The notes beneath the pieces were generated by a model that was not told where the DNA came from, did no database searches, and worked only from the letters and a program-made list of their open reading frames with translations. Source: Bryum argenteum (taxonomy: Eukaryota > Streptophyta > Bryopsida > Bryales > Bryaceae). From it: a DNA stretch of 64,000 nucleotides. Positions 43,814-55,975 of this stretch are shown piece by piece. A program made the translations under genes and the position numbers. The stretch covers positions 14,960,512 through 15,024,511 of the forward strand of contig CM073330.1 of the NCBI GenBank assembly GCA_037043015.1, written 5' to 3'. How positions within the stretch are numbered: position 1 is the first letter of the stretch; every line of letters begins with the position of its first letter.

Positions 43814-46504
43814 CATCGAAATCCACAACCTTCGCGCTAGAATTACGCAGATTAACAACCACTATCCTTGGTGACCAAAAATGTCTTTTGCCATTTCGGG
43901 CAGCCTAGGTTTTTCGGTTAAAATTAACATCTTTGACTAAGATCTTACTGTAAATACCCTTTACTACAGGGTGTATATGGAAAACATAGCAAATTCATCT
44001 ATCTATCTTTGAATCTTTTGAGACAATTCTTGGGATGTGATTCAAGAGGGGGCGTTTAAGAGTTAGCTTCTTTTTAATTTTTGTTACTTGGTTATGGTCA
44101 TAACCAAGTAAGAACACCAAACCCTTGTGGGTTGGCGTCACTAAAAAGGCTGTTCCACCTACCCTTGATGATGTGCCCAGGGGATATAGCAACAACAAAG
44201 TTCATAACTAAATCACTACTCAATGTCTAAAGTGACCTAAGTCAAGATAAAGACCAATTTTACTACAACAACCTTCAAAAATTTCAAAGACAATCTTCAA
44301 AGTTTTTAGTAATTTTTTAACTATTTTTAAAAAAATTGTCGACACTTGAGGTTTTGGAATAATTCGAAAAATCATAATAATAATAAAATAAAATAAAAAT
44401 AAAAAATAAAAAATAAAAAAATTGCTTGAAAATCACAAAGTCATGAAGGCACCTCATGATTGTTTCTCAAAACCAAATATATTTAACATGATGCATGTTA
44501 TACCATGCTGCCATTTTATACCTCCTCAAGCACCAAGATAAGCCTTGTGGTGCTTGTACTTGTTGTATTTAGAACAAATTGTTTAAAATTCATATGCGGT
44601 AATCGTTGTTCAATTTAGTATATAAACATGGGAATGCATACTCAAGAGAGTCTTGTAATTATTTATACTCAAAAAGTTTGAATCTACATGCTACCAAATT
44701 ATGATGTGGTTATAAATTGTTAATTGTTGTTTTTGTTGACTTGGAGATTATTCAATAGAGACTATGTAGTGATTCTAGAGCTCTTGTTCTGCATTATTTA
44801 GTTGCTTATGTTATACTCTACAATATAGCGGACATAAGTATATTCGGTTGTAGGGTGCTTTTGGCATCCTCATTTTTATTTTTATTTCTTCCTTCAACCT
44901 TCTTGGTATACTGTTGCATAGTTTTGCAACTTTATAGCACAAAGTTCAATTCAAGCTTTCTACTTGGGAGTATGACTATTTTTGAAGGATCATTTTAGAT
45001 TTTAATGATAAAGCTCATCTAATTCTAATAAAGAGTAAATGTAGCTTTAACTATGAATTGTGTTGGTATTGCAGGATTTCTATGCTGCATAATCTAACTC
45101 CGAAAAAAAAAAATTGCAGGAAAAGTAACAAATATAATCATTTTTTTGATGTTGGTGGGAGCACAATAAAACAAGCATTCTGTATCATTATGGACATCAC
45201 TTTTACATTTTCTACTAATGCTTGAGGCCAATTTTGAAGTATAGATCCAAGGTCCAAACTTGCTAAAGTTGATCCAAAATATCAAAATATATAATCCAAA
45301 CCATTAGCCATTGGCACCTTTTAACAAATCTAAAGGCTTTCACTACACCTAGTTAGAATTCATAAAAATGTAGGATACTACATTTAATGGCACCCTCTTG
45401 GTGATGAACAAAGAGAATTTCATTTGGTAGGTTTGTTGTTGAACTAAGAGCTTGTCAGAGTTATGCTTTGGTAAAATTATTTTAAAAGAGAAAATAAATA
45501 ATGAATAGTAAATAAATATATATGTAAAGGAAGGCCTTACTTGTGTTCTACCCCTTCTAAGTCAAGCATAGGTATTATATGTACTATCAAATTTTGCTAT
45601 GTGATGCAAATAATTCATTCTTTGGCATGAATAGACCCAAATTTTAATGCATATCTACTGACTATGTAGTAAGCTTATAAAAACACGTTGCATAAACATG
45701 GGAAAAGTACTACTGCATTTGTTAGTATATGGTTGAGGTTTCTACAATAAGCAAAAGTACAATAAAAATGGGGTCAATATAACTCAAGAGTCAATTTGGC
45801 TCTTAATTCTTTACATTCTAACTACAAGTTGTAGGTTAGAACATAGGGAGGTACTACACCTTTGTCCATGATTGAAAAATTGAATGAAATGAAGTAGTGT
45901 ACAAGTAAGTTGGAAGATCTTTCTTTTTCTTTTTTTCTTTTTTTCTTTTTTTCTTTTTTTCTTTTATCAATAATGGTTAAAGTTTGGACAATTGAACCTG
46001 TTGGGGGAATCCCGAGGCCCCAAATAAATTGAGTATCAATTTCAAAATCACATTGCGTCAATTCACCATATCAAGTGGGAAAGATCTTTGCCGGTTTGGA
46101 GGGATTTTGATATGAAGAGTCAAAATTGTTGCGTTTGATTCCTACATCTTGCAAGTATCGATGAAGCGATGGCAATAATGAAATGACTAAATTTGTATGG
46201 ACCTTGTAGCATATTCTTAAGGTTAAAATTTGTAAAAGATAATGTTGAAGTTAACACATTTGAACCATGGATAATCTAAATGATAAGATTTTGAGATATT
46301 TCTATCAACCTTATTTACACATGATTCTAGCAATGTTGGAAATGCACGATCAAAGACAAGAGGAATACTCAGAAGTTGGTCACTAATCAAGACTGAAGGT
46401 AATTATCAAAACTATATACCGTAGTTAGTTAATATTTACTACTAATGTATGGAAGGATAATATAACTGGACAATTATTGCATTGTTGTGTACGTTGCTAT
46501 GAAT
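43814..46504. other. AT-rich intergenic DNA with repeat fragments
   Basis: A degraded TTAA-type element end (GGGGCGTTTAAGAGTTAG) lies at about 44049-44066. A 13-bp perfect palindrome arm TTACTTGGTTATG is at 44084-44096, repeated inverted at 44099-44111. Positions 44195-44300 are a diverged copy of 11755-11880. An AAATAAAA microsatellite lies at about 44380-44420, and a CTTTTTTT microsatellite at about 45920-45966. No gene is seen. Confidence 0.5.
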
Positions 46505-47130
46505 TAGCTTGCTTAAGTTGTCAGGTGGACCACTCAAGTAAGTCGCCAAAGGTCTTGATTGGCTTGCTTGAGGTGTCAGGTGGACCACTCAAGTAAGTCG
46601 CCAATGGTCTCGATTGGCTTGCTTGAGTTGTCAGATGGACCACTCAAGTAAAACGCCAACGGTCTCGATTGGCTTGCTTGAGTTGTCAGATGAACCACTT
46701 AAACCAACGGTCTCGATTGACTTGCTTGAGTTGTCAGATGGACCACTTAAACGGTCTCGGTTGGCTTGCTTGAGTTGTCAGATGGACCACTTAACCCACG
46801 GTCTCAATTGGCTTGCTTAAGTTGTGAGACGGACCACTCAAGTAAGTCGCCAACGGTCTCGATTGGCTTGCTTGAGTCGTTAGATGGACCAGAGTGTCGA
46901 TTGGCTAGCTTGAGTTGTCAGATGGACCATTTAAAAATCAGCTAGCGGTCTCAATTGACTTGCTTGAGCTGTCACATGGACCACAGTCTCGATTGGCTAG
47001 CTTGAGTTGTCAGATGGACCATTTAAAAGTCGACGAGCGGTCTCAATTGGTTTGCTTGAGCTCTCACATGGACCACTTAAAGTCGGCGAGCGGTTGGGTT
47101 GGCTTGCTTGAGCTGTCACATGGACTACTT
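46505..47130. repeat. Minisatellite array, units of ~40-55 bp
   Basis: GGCTTGCTTGAG(T)TGTCA followed by GATGGACCACT and a GGTCTCGATT block recurs about twelve times. The first units are 54-55 bp apart (46507, 46562, 46617) and later ones are shorter through loss of the AAGTAAGTCGCC segment. The forward open frames 46614-46820 and 46915-47184 encode only this repeat. Confidence 0.9.
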
Positions 47131-49369
47131 AAAGTCGGCCGTAGAAAGCCAAATGACAACACCTACATTGCCTTGTGTGATTAGTCACATGGACGACTAA
47201 AAGTTTGTGGCTATGGAAAGCAACATGACAAAAGTCCTTTCAACTCTAAATAACAATTGTGTTTCATTTGTGCATTATAAACACTTCTTTAAATGTGTGT
47301 GCTTTTGCCTTTGCAACACAATTAGGTCTTTGATGCAGTTTTTAGTTTCTAGTGTTCTTTATTCTGCAAAAGAGATGGGTACTCGTTATAAACCATTTTA
47401 TAATTATAAGTTTTACGAGTGAGCTTTAAAGTGAAAAATGTCAAGTTTATTAGACCTTTGATGAATCGAAACGAGTTGAATTATTTTTCCTTCGTACATG
47501 AGAAAAAGATAAAACCTCCTTGTATATCATCACACTAGAGATATCTTCTTATGAAGAATTTTGTTCCAACCTAAGAATCCATGCTTACACAACATAGCTA
47601 CAAGTACTAATTATTAAAAAATAATTTCATGTCAAATGATAATGGAGTTGTATCTTTTTTTAATACTACACAATTAATGTATAAGTATATATACATCTTC
47701 ATTGATCAAAAAGTCCATTTTTTCTTGAACTAAAAGTAAGAGGACACTCCATTTTTATATTTGTATCGATAATTTTATAGTAGTAATATAAAAGCCAATG
47801 TTTTGATTTTTTATGGTTAATTTTGAAATGACTTTATTTAAATATTGATCCTTCAACTTCAATATACTACAAGATTTATACGTATATGTAAATTGTAACC
47901 CCTAAACACTTAAAATAGGTCTTGGAGGTTCATGTACGAATAATAATCAACCAACTTTGATTGTTGAAATCTTACCAATGAAGAGGAATTAATGGCTCAA
48001 ACTTAACATGTGAGTAGAATGTCAAGTTAAATTTGAGATCAAACTGTTTAAATTTTGTAGAAATTTTTAGATTTCACTTTATTGGTCTTGGAGTAAAAGA
48101 ATGTCATTTTGATGATCTAGATAATTTTGCCATAAGGATCTTTATGGATTTTGAAATTGTCATATCATCATAAAGTATTTACATTTGAATGACCCAAGTA
48201 TTTTAGTAATGATAAGCATTTGGCGTAGCATTTATTATTTGTGATTAAGTTTGTAGGCATATAACAAAATAGTCAAAAGATTTACTTCTAATGACTACTA
48301 ATAATTAAGTAAAGTTAATTTTCAATATCATTATTAGAATTTTTCTAAACACAAAAAAATTTCTCTGCCTCTAGTGATATGTTATATGTAGGTATACATA
48401 CATGCTTAAAGCTCCAAATATGTGTAATTGCTATGACTCCTATATATAACTAAATATTGGTTATATTTAATATCTAGAGACTTTAATTTTTACTATCACA
48501 TATTGGCAAATGAAAAACCTATCATGAATCTTTGATTATAAAGAACATCAAACCCATGATTTTTTTTTTATCATATTATTATGTGTGCATAGCCAATTCA
48601 ACTTTAAGTGCCAAATATTGATTTTATTATAGACTGAGTTTAAACTTGCTTGTTTATTTTTGTTTAGATATTTTTTTCTTAGTGTAAATATCACTTTCAG
48701 ATAATTGAAAATATAGCCATTTAATAAGCCATCATTTCTGCAAAACTAGCCATGCTAGATTTGTTACAATATGACCATCATAACATGGTATATTGAGATT
48801 AAGATGGATATTGAATCATTCTCAGATTGAGATTGATACAACCAAAAACATATAAGTATCTTTTATAGGCTTTTATTACCATAGCCCTCGAACTCCTTTC
48901 TTAACTGATTTATATATCTTAAGAATTACAAAAGATTTGTTATATGGGGGAACATACTAACGATGTCCTTGTTTACTACCTATACCAACTTCTGTCATGT
49001 ACCTAAGTATATTATGAAAAGTAGATTGGATATTGTTTGACGATCAATACGTGAGATTTTTCTGCGGAGTCCTTCTTTTTGTCGCGTTGCTATTACATCG
49101 CATCACGCAAATGTAGGTAGACACACCATTGAAGAGACATCATACTATTTCCTAATGATGTCCTTATCCTACTACAGTTAGATCCTAATTCTGTTATTTT
49201 AGCGACCGTGCAATTTAAGATACATAGACTCTTTTCCAATGCTGTCTATCCCATTGATATAATATCCTGCTGCGATTGCGTCGGTGAACATATTACAAAA
49301 AACACATCGGACTATTTTACAACGGTGTCCCCCTCTTGTCATCTATACAGACTACATCATCAACAACAT
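47131..49369. other. AT-rich intergenic DNA
   Basis: No gene is seen. ACCCCTAAACACTT at about 47898 resembles the left end of element C, but no matching right end was found. Confidence 0.35.
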
Positions 49370-50170
49370 CAACGTTGTCCCACTCTCATCGTCCACGCTG
49401 TCCTACGCCGTCCTACTCTAGTCGTCAACGCTATCCCATCCCACTCTTGTCGTCAACGCTATCCCATCCCACTCTTGTCGTCAACGCTATCCCATCCCAC
49501 TCTTGTCGTCAACGCTATCCCATCGACTATTGTCATCAACGCTATCACCACCGACTCACTATCCCACCAAATCCAGCGACTCGCTAATCCCACCTACTTC
49601 CCACCGACTCCACTATCCCACCGACTTCCCATCGACTCGCTATCCCACCGACTCCACCGACTCCACTGTCCCACCGACTCGCTATTCCATCGACTCGCTA
49701 ATCCCACCCACCGACTCGCTAATCCCACCCACCGACTCGCTAATCCCACCGACTTCCCACCCACCGACTCGCTAATCCCACCGACTTCCCACCGACTCCA
49801 CCGACTTGCTAATCCCACCGACTTCCCACCGCTATCCCGCTATCCCACTGACTCACGAATCCCACCGACAACACGATCCCACCAACTCTTGTCCACCAAC
49901 TCTTGTCGTCAACGTTGTCAACGTTATTCCACCGACGCTATCCCACCATCCCACCGACTCGCTAATCCCACCTACTCGCTAATCCCACCTACTCGCTAAT
50001 CCCACCTACTCGCTAATCCCACCTACTCGCTAATCCCACCGACTTCCCACCGACTCCACCGACTCGCTATCCCATCGACTCCATCGACTCGCTATCCCAC
50101 CGACTCTTGTTGACGCTATCCCACGCTATCCCACTCTTGTCGTCAACTTTGTCTCACTCTTGTCGTCAAC
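49370..50170. repeat. Satellite-like array of short units (CGACTCGCTAATCCCAC and relatives)
   Basis: The first part has 28-bp units CCACTCTTGTCGTCAACGCT plus ATCCCATC (about 49420-49530). The main part has 15-20-bp units of CGACTCGCTAATCCCACC and CGACTTCCCACCGACTC, more than fifteen copies, ending with TCTTGTCGTCAACTTTGTC units to about 50170. The 263-codon frame at 49208-49999 is produced by the repeat, which is poor in stop codons, and has no domain. Confidence 0.93.
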
Positions 50171-50474
50171 TTTGTCCCACTCTTATTATATATACGACCA
50201 CATGACCATCGTCGGACTACTCCTTAATACTTTAAGATTGATATCACGTGAGTAAACATATGGTCAAATTTCAATTTTGCTTCGAGTCGAGGCTTCATTA
50301 TATTTCAATGGTCAATGAGCACCTTGGTTTTTCTTCTCCACTATGGTTGACGTAGTAAATACAGCACATTAGGAGGGGGCTCATGCAATTGAGGTGGGTG
50401 GGCTAGTGTCGGAGACAAAATTTGTGAGGAGGAATCACCCGGCTCAACGGCGGGCGGGCAGGGACACCGGGGCC

Positions 50475-50485
50475 AAACCCTAAAA
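50475..50485 (+). promoter_or_regulatory. Telo-box-like motif, promoter side of the auxilin-like gene
   Basis: AAACCCTAAAA occurs about 1.25 kb before the ATG, in a GC-richer region (50380-51000) that looks like the promoter and first leader exon of the downstream gene. The regulatory role is inferred. Confidence 0.35.
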
Positions 50486-51724
50486 CTGGAGTGGGAGCGC
50501 AGGAGGCACAACAGAGCACTGGAGTAGGAGTGGCAGACCTGCACTCTCAAGTCGATCACATTTCAAGCTTTCAGAGGATCAAGGAAGAATTCCAAACCCC
50601 CCTGCACTTTCATCGATCGCTCGCTCGCTCGCGGACGCCATAGCCAGCAATTGACGGTCCGGCCCAGGCCCGCTAGAGCCTGCCATTTTCCTCTCTTTCC
50701 TCATTCCGAGCTGGCGCTCTGCGATGAATCCGCATCTCCTCAAATAGCTCATGCAGTGTTACGGCAGCTCTTGTGCTCCCCCCCTCCTTTTTTAGCTTCC
50801 TCCTTCCGCTTTCCCCGCTGAGCCAGGGTTTGCGCCACAAGCGAGCCCCCGAACGCCAGCCATGGATCTCACCCCGGCATGGTGATGCTCTGCTTGAATG
50901 AGAGAGTGTTCGCGCTTTGGGAGCAGCAGCGCCGCGGCTGTGATTCGACCGACGACGGACTGTCCTCTTCCGCTGCAGTGCTCGTCTTTCCAGGGTATGG
51001 GCCACACTCTGCAGGGTTTTGAGTGGTCTTTTGATGCGGAAACGGCTCTTTGTTGGCGAGAGAGAGTGTGTGAGCCGTTCTTTCGTATGTGAGGGGAATG
51101 CAGGTTATGTTTGGATCTTAAGCCTTGGCTAGTGGTGACTTAAGGCTACTTGGCGTCTCTGGTGTCCGATCAAGTCACATTCAGGAGACTTCTGTTATTA
51201 GTGAGGCTGTAAGGTCGGGGCGTATGTCGGAGCTCGAATGATACAACCCGCATTTCTAGGAAACACTGTCTAACGAGAACACTCCGCGCTTCTAGTTGCA
51301 CATCGTCAAGAGTTCGTATACCTCACTTAGGAGAATGTAGATGTCTGTGAATAGAAACGCTTAAGCCGTTTACTTCCCGCCTACATTATCATCGAAGTCT
51401 TAGATCGTAAGATTTCTGAAATACCACAGTTGTTCGGAGTTGATTATGCCTTATGATGTAGTTGCATGCAGGAAGTCTTAGGGTCTTGTCCCCGTTGTAA
51501 TCTTCTACAGTGCTCTGATATTTTAGGTCTGAGAATCTCTTTAATCTGCACAAGAATGACAGCCAAGCACGAATTTCATCTAACTTACTCGTCTGTGTGC
51601 AGATCTTGCGCCTTGGGCAAGAACGTCGGAAGGTATTCGGGCCAGTATCTGTATACTGCTGCTGTTGAACACATGTTGACATATTAGCGTGGAAGTAGTG
51701 TTAGAGTATCCCGGAAGTTCCAGT
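50486..51724 (+). other. Leader region of the auxilin-like gene
   Basis: GC-rich to about 51000, then intron-like AT-richer sequence. Short frames on both strands have no recognisable domain. One or more 5'-untranslated introns are likely, but their borders cannot be fixed by eye. Confidence 0.35.
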
Positions 51725-54700
51725 ATGGAAGACCAATTCGCGAACATATTACAACGAAACTACGGATTGAAAGCTGTTGGGAAATCAGCATCCTATGGGC
51801 CGCGATCAGACGCAGGGATCTCGTCTAGAGCATTGGACAGAGGCAAAAGCGTTGGAAGTGGACTCGGACGCATCAATCAATCAGCCGCTGCCGCTTTGCT
51901 GTTGGCAGGAGACAACCTTGGCACTTTGAGCAAGTCTTCGCGCCTAGCAGATCCGCCGTTGACGGAGGGGAGCGCACCTGAGCAAGGTTTTCGTGCCACT
52001 TCCAAGTAAGCTCACTTTGATTTTTGAGTTCATGAGAAAGTGGTATTCCGCATTCAGTGTACGTGGACTGGTGGAGATCAACGTGCAATTCAACGAGTCT
52101 GGAGGCACTTAGTTTTAGATAGACTTTCTCTGTCCCTTGCTGGACGCGGCAGTACCGTAATGTGGACGAGCCAAATATCAAACGAAGCCATTTTCCAAGT
52201 TGAGCGTTGGGGTGATGATTCCGAGTCGTTGAAGGCATACGCACTGGTCATTGAATGACTCGGAATGCGACATGTGGCCTTCATTAGTAAATCCCCATCG
52301 AGACGTTAGGGCTATTACCGGTTTTGTATTCTGAAATCGATCGTGGAATGTTTGTCCAGGAGCAGCAGCGTGGGAGGTTTCGATGAATTTTACGGTGGGG
52401 GCAGATCAGGTTCTGCTTCAAGCTCGAGCTTAGCTGATCTTCTCGCTGATGGAAACGCTGGAAAGTCAGCAGGTGCATCTGTAGACACCCCTTACAATGA
52501 GGATATACCTGCCGTTTACTCTCAGAGCAGATCAAGGCCAACAGACCATGCTGTTCAAAGCAATAATGAGCAAGGTGGGCACTTGATTACTTCCTATGGT
52601 TCCTGTCATGCTTCATGAGATAGGGTTCAGGAACCGGTGTTTATGCATCTTCGCAAGGAAGCTGCTTATGCAAGCATCCGTGAGCCGAGTGCTAGAACTT
52701 TCTGATCAGCAGTTGCATATGGTGCTTCAGTATTATGCAAGCGCCCATGCATCATAGTCGTTTCACCTCAAGGTGATCAGGTCGATGTGACAATGCAATT
52801 CAACTGAACTTTTTCGAAGTGCAGAACCCGAAACAAATCTGACAGAGGCGTTTTGCAGCATCAATCAGAAAAAGTCTCCTAGCCGTCGTAATGAGTACTG
52901 GATGAACAAACACTGCTTCGGAGAACTTACTCGTGAATGTTCGAAGTGTTCGCGTGATGTTGTCCTGGTGTGGTCAGTCCAGCCTGCGATTAGCTTCAGT
53001 TTTGAATGGTCTTTGAGGGTTTATCTGTCTTAACCTAGGGGTACCAGTCTACAGCCGTATGCGTTGGAGCGGTTCTCACAACTGCAGTGCCCTGGTTCAC
53101 TTGTACACACCTTGAGGGTGGAATCGGATGTGATACTAATGGGTAATGTATGGACGCAGAGGCCCCGAAAGAAAATGTTGGAAGGAGATCATCTCGGGGC
53201 GGAGAGTCGAGGCGATCTACCGAGGAAGAATTTCTAGACTCGCTTATTGTGGAACATAGAATGGGAAGTCAGGCAGGTTCAGTTCCAAGTTCGTACGACA
53301 GCCCGAGGTCTCAGAATTTGAAATTCAGCGGAGCAGCGGAGGCTGATCCTGTAATGACCGGCAGTTTCTTGAGAGGATTTGGATGGTCTAGAGCGAGGGC
53401 AGCGATGCCTTTGAGTTCTGGGAACGTTGAGTCTCAGCCAGACGCGTCTGTTGGAAACGGAAGCCATGGTCCAACAGGAAATGGGGTGAACCCTGAGCTT
53501 AGTCGCAAGACAGTGTCAGGCGCGTCATCTGCGTCCGTGGATGGTTCGGAAGCAGAGCTTCTTGGAAGGCCCGATTCATCTACAGGGTTCACAATACCTG
53601 CGTCGAAAGGCACTATGTTTCCAGATGTTAACGATCCGAATTCTCCTTCTAGCGCGGACTTGGTGACTAAACGGCTGAGTCAGGTGAAGGTGTCGAGTGC
53701 CGAGCTCGATTCTGGGGAGGGAGTTCGTAACTCAGCGGAGAAGCTGGCGAAAACCCCGAAGAGCCCAAAGACTCCCGCTTCAGGAAACAGTGAGGTGAAA
53801 GGATCGCCGAGTTCCGGCCCTGGCCCATTCGCTGCAGAGTCTCGAAGTCACGCGTCCTCACAAGGGGTGAGTCCGGAGGAAGCAGTGCCATTGCGTAGAG
53901 CATTCGACCTTAATTCGGTCGACAGTCCGACGGTATCTCCGTCGTACGTGCAGAGGTCCCGGAAGTCCATGCGACCTGATGTGATGAACCGTGCAAATGG
54001 ATCTGCATCGAATATCGATGAGCCATTGACGAAGTTCGAGGTGAACATGCCGACCGTCGGAGCGTCGGCAGGATCGCAGAAAGTGCGGAGAAAGTCGGAT
54101 GGGCTGAACGACGTGTGGCTGACGGTCGATCAGATTAGACTGGTGACCCGGCCGTGTAAACACCCACCCCCATCTAGACCTCCACCCCCCCCTCCTGCGC
54201 GACACTATGCTGGTGTGGACAAGATTCGCCGGAAATCTCAGTCTTCGGAAAGTGCAGAGGGACAGCGCAGTGAGAGGCTTCAGGCTTCGGACAGTGTGAG
54301 GCAGCGGTTCAGCCCGAATGCGGAGGTTTCGAGCGCTGACAAGGCCTACCCTGGTCAAGCGGCCCAGCAGCGAGTGGGTCTTGGACGAATGCAATCTAGT
54401 GCCAAGCAGGAGGTGTCTGGAAGCGAGAACGTTAATGGGGGTGTGGAGACGCAGGTAGAGAAGCAGAAGATGGGGTATGCTTTGCCGGAAGTGACGGTTG
54501 AGGATCTAGGTTCGGAGGAAATGAAACCATCCCGAGAGGAGAGGAGGAGGATGCGGGATCAGATTGAGAGGGAGCGACGGCGGGCGAAGAGGGAGGAGGA
54601 GCGGCGCAGGGAGAAGGAGCGGCTGCAGGAGGAAGGTCTGAGGCAGTCGATACCCAATGACACAGACCCGAGCGTGGTCCGAGAGGGTGTGCGGTCAAGA

Positions 54701-55975
54701 GAAGGCAGGCGGGAGAAGGTGTTTGACCCGAGGGAGTCTATGTCGAACGACACTGACACGAGCGGTGGGCGAGAGCCATCCCGTGGGCGTGAAGGCAGGC
54801 GGGAGAAGGTGTTCGACCCGAGGGACCTACTTTCTCATGACACCGATACGAGCGGTGGGCGAGAGCCATCGCGTGGGCGAGAGGGCAGGCGCGAGAAGGT
54901 GTTCGATCCGAGGGAGCGGCATTCTGTGGAAACGGTGTCGAGAAGGGATGAGAAGGACGTGCAGTTCCGAGTGCTGCGACAGCAAGAGAAGGAGTTTCAG
55001 GCGAGGATGGCGAGGCAGGAGGATGCAAGGGAAAAGGAGAGCGAGCGATCGAGTGACAAGATGAGAAGATCTGCAGAGAAGGCAGCTTTGGAGGCACAGG
55101 AGCGTGCGGAGAGAGCTGCAGTGGAGAGGGTGGTCCAGGAAGCTCACGAGCGGGCAGAGAAGGCTGCTCGTCAGAGGGCAGCAGCAGCGCGTGAGAAGGA
55201 ACGCGCGAAAGAGAAAGAGAAAGAGAAGGAAAAAGATAAGGAGCAGCGGGACAGGGAAGAAGAGAAGTTGCGGGACAGGCTGAGAGAGAAGGAGAGGGGA
55301 CTGGCGGATCAGTTGCGGAGCAAAGACAGTTTCCGAGCAACGAGCGAGCCACGACAGCGACCCACGGTTTTGAGCAGTTCACCGTCAGGACTGTCAAGGT
55401 TCTCTTCGGGGGGAAACCTGAGCAACTTCGCAGGGCAAGCAGAGGCACGATTGTGGCCGTCTGGGCAGAAGGGTGTGGTGGAGAAGGTGAGTGCTAACGT
55501 TCAGTTCCCATCTGGGGTTCCTGAGAGGTTTCAGGAGATTCCAGGAGAACCTGCAGATAGAAGGAAGCTGCGGCTGGAGAAGCAGTTGCTAATCGAGGAG
55601 CGAGCTGCGAAGGCGTTGAAAGAGAAGAACATGCGAGACCAGCAGGTGCAACGGGAGCAGGAGGAGAGGCAGAGGTTCGCAAGCAGTCTGGATGCGGACG
55701 TGCGGCGGTGGTCGGCGGGAAAGGAAGGCAACCTGCGCGCACTGCTATCGACGTTGCACGTGATGCTGTGGCCGGAGTGCAACTGGAAAGTGGTATCCTT
55801 GTCGGAGCTGGTGTCGGGACCTTCGGTGAAGAAGGCGTACCAGAGAGCGATACTGTGCGTGCATCCGGACAAAGTGCAGCAGAAAGGAGCGAACGTGAAG
55901 CAAAAGTACATAGCCGAGAAGGTTTTCGACCTGCTGAAGGATGCATATGCGAAATTCAATAGCGAGCTGTATTGA
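51725..55975 (+). CDS. Auxilin-like J-domain protein (clathrin-uncoating / JAC1-like family)
   Basis: Auxilin-type J-proteins recruit Hsp70 to strip clathrin coats; the plant relative JAC1 is needed for chloroplast movement. Exons 51725-52005, 52360-52574 and 53160-55975 join in phase (TCC AA|G AGC and CAA G|AG GCC) and give 1103 residues. The start MEDQFANILQRNYGLKAVGK matches the short N-terminal motif (..FGLKPQGKSAP..) of plant auxilin-like proteins, supporting this ATG. The middle is Ser/Pro-rich and disordered, with a proline tract (about 499-515) and a long Arg/Glu/Lys-rich coiled coil (about 620-1000), including 30-residue tandem repeats EGRREKVFDPR...TDTSGGREPSRGR. The C-terminal J-domain (about 1020-1103) has GKEGNLRALLSTLHVMLWPE, SVKKAYQRAILCVHPDKVQQ (His-Pro-Asp at 1067-1069) and AEKVFDLLKDAYAKFNSELY. 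The J-domain exon lacks introns. The exact subfamily is uncertain. Confidence 0.92.

Noticed and set aside
43853-44064. Another TTAA-flanked element ending GGGGCGTTTAAGAGTTAG
   Set aside because: The right end resembles the family but the flank is not TTAA and no CCC-starting left end was found; left as a degraded fragment.
46505-47130. CRISPR-like regular repeats
   Set aside because: Repeats are contiguous, without unique spacers, vary in length and lie in a plant genome.
49208-49999. 263-codon forward open frame that could be called a gene
   Set aside because: Most of its length is the C-rich short-unit satellite; the peptide is a by-product of repeats poor in stop codons, with no domain.
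54738-55448. 236-codon reverse frame inside the auxilin-like exon
   Set aside because: Antisense shadow of a GC-rich coding exon; Ser/Pro/Leu-rich composition is the complement of the Glu/Arg-rich coiled coil.
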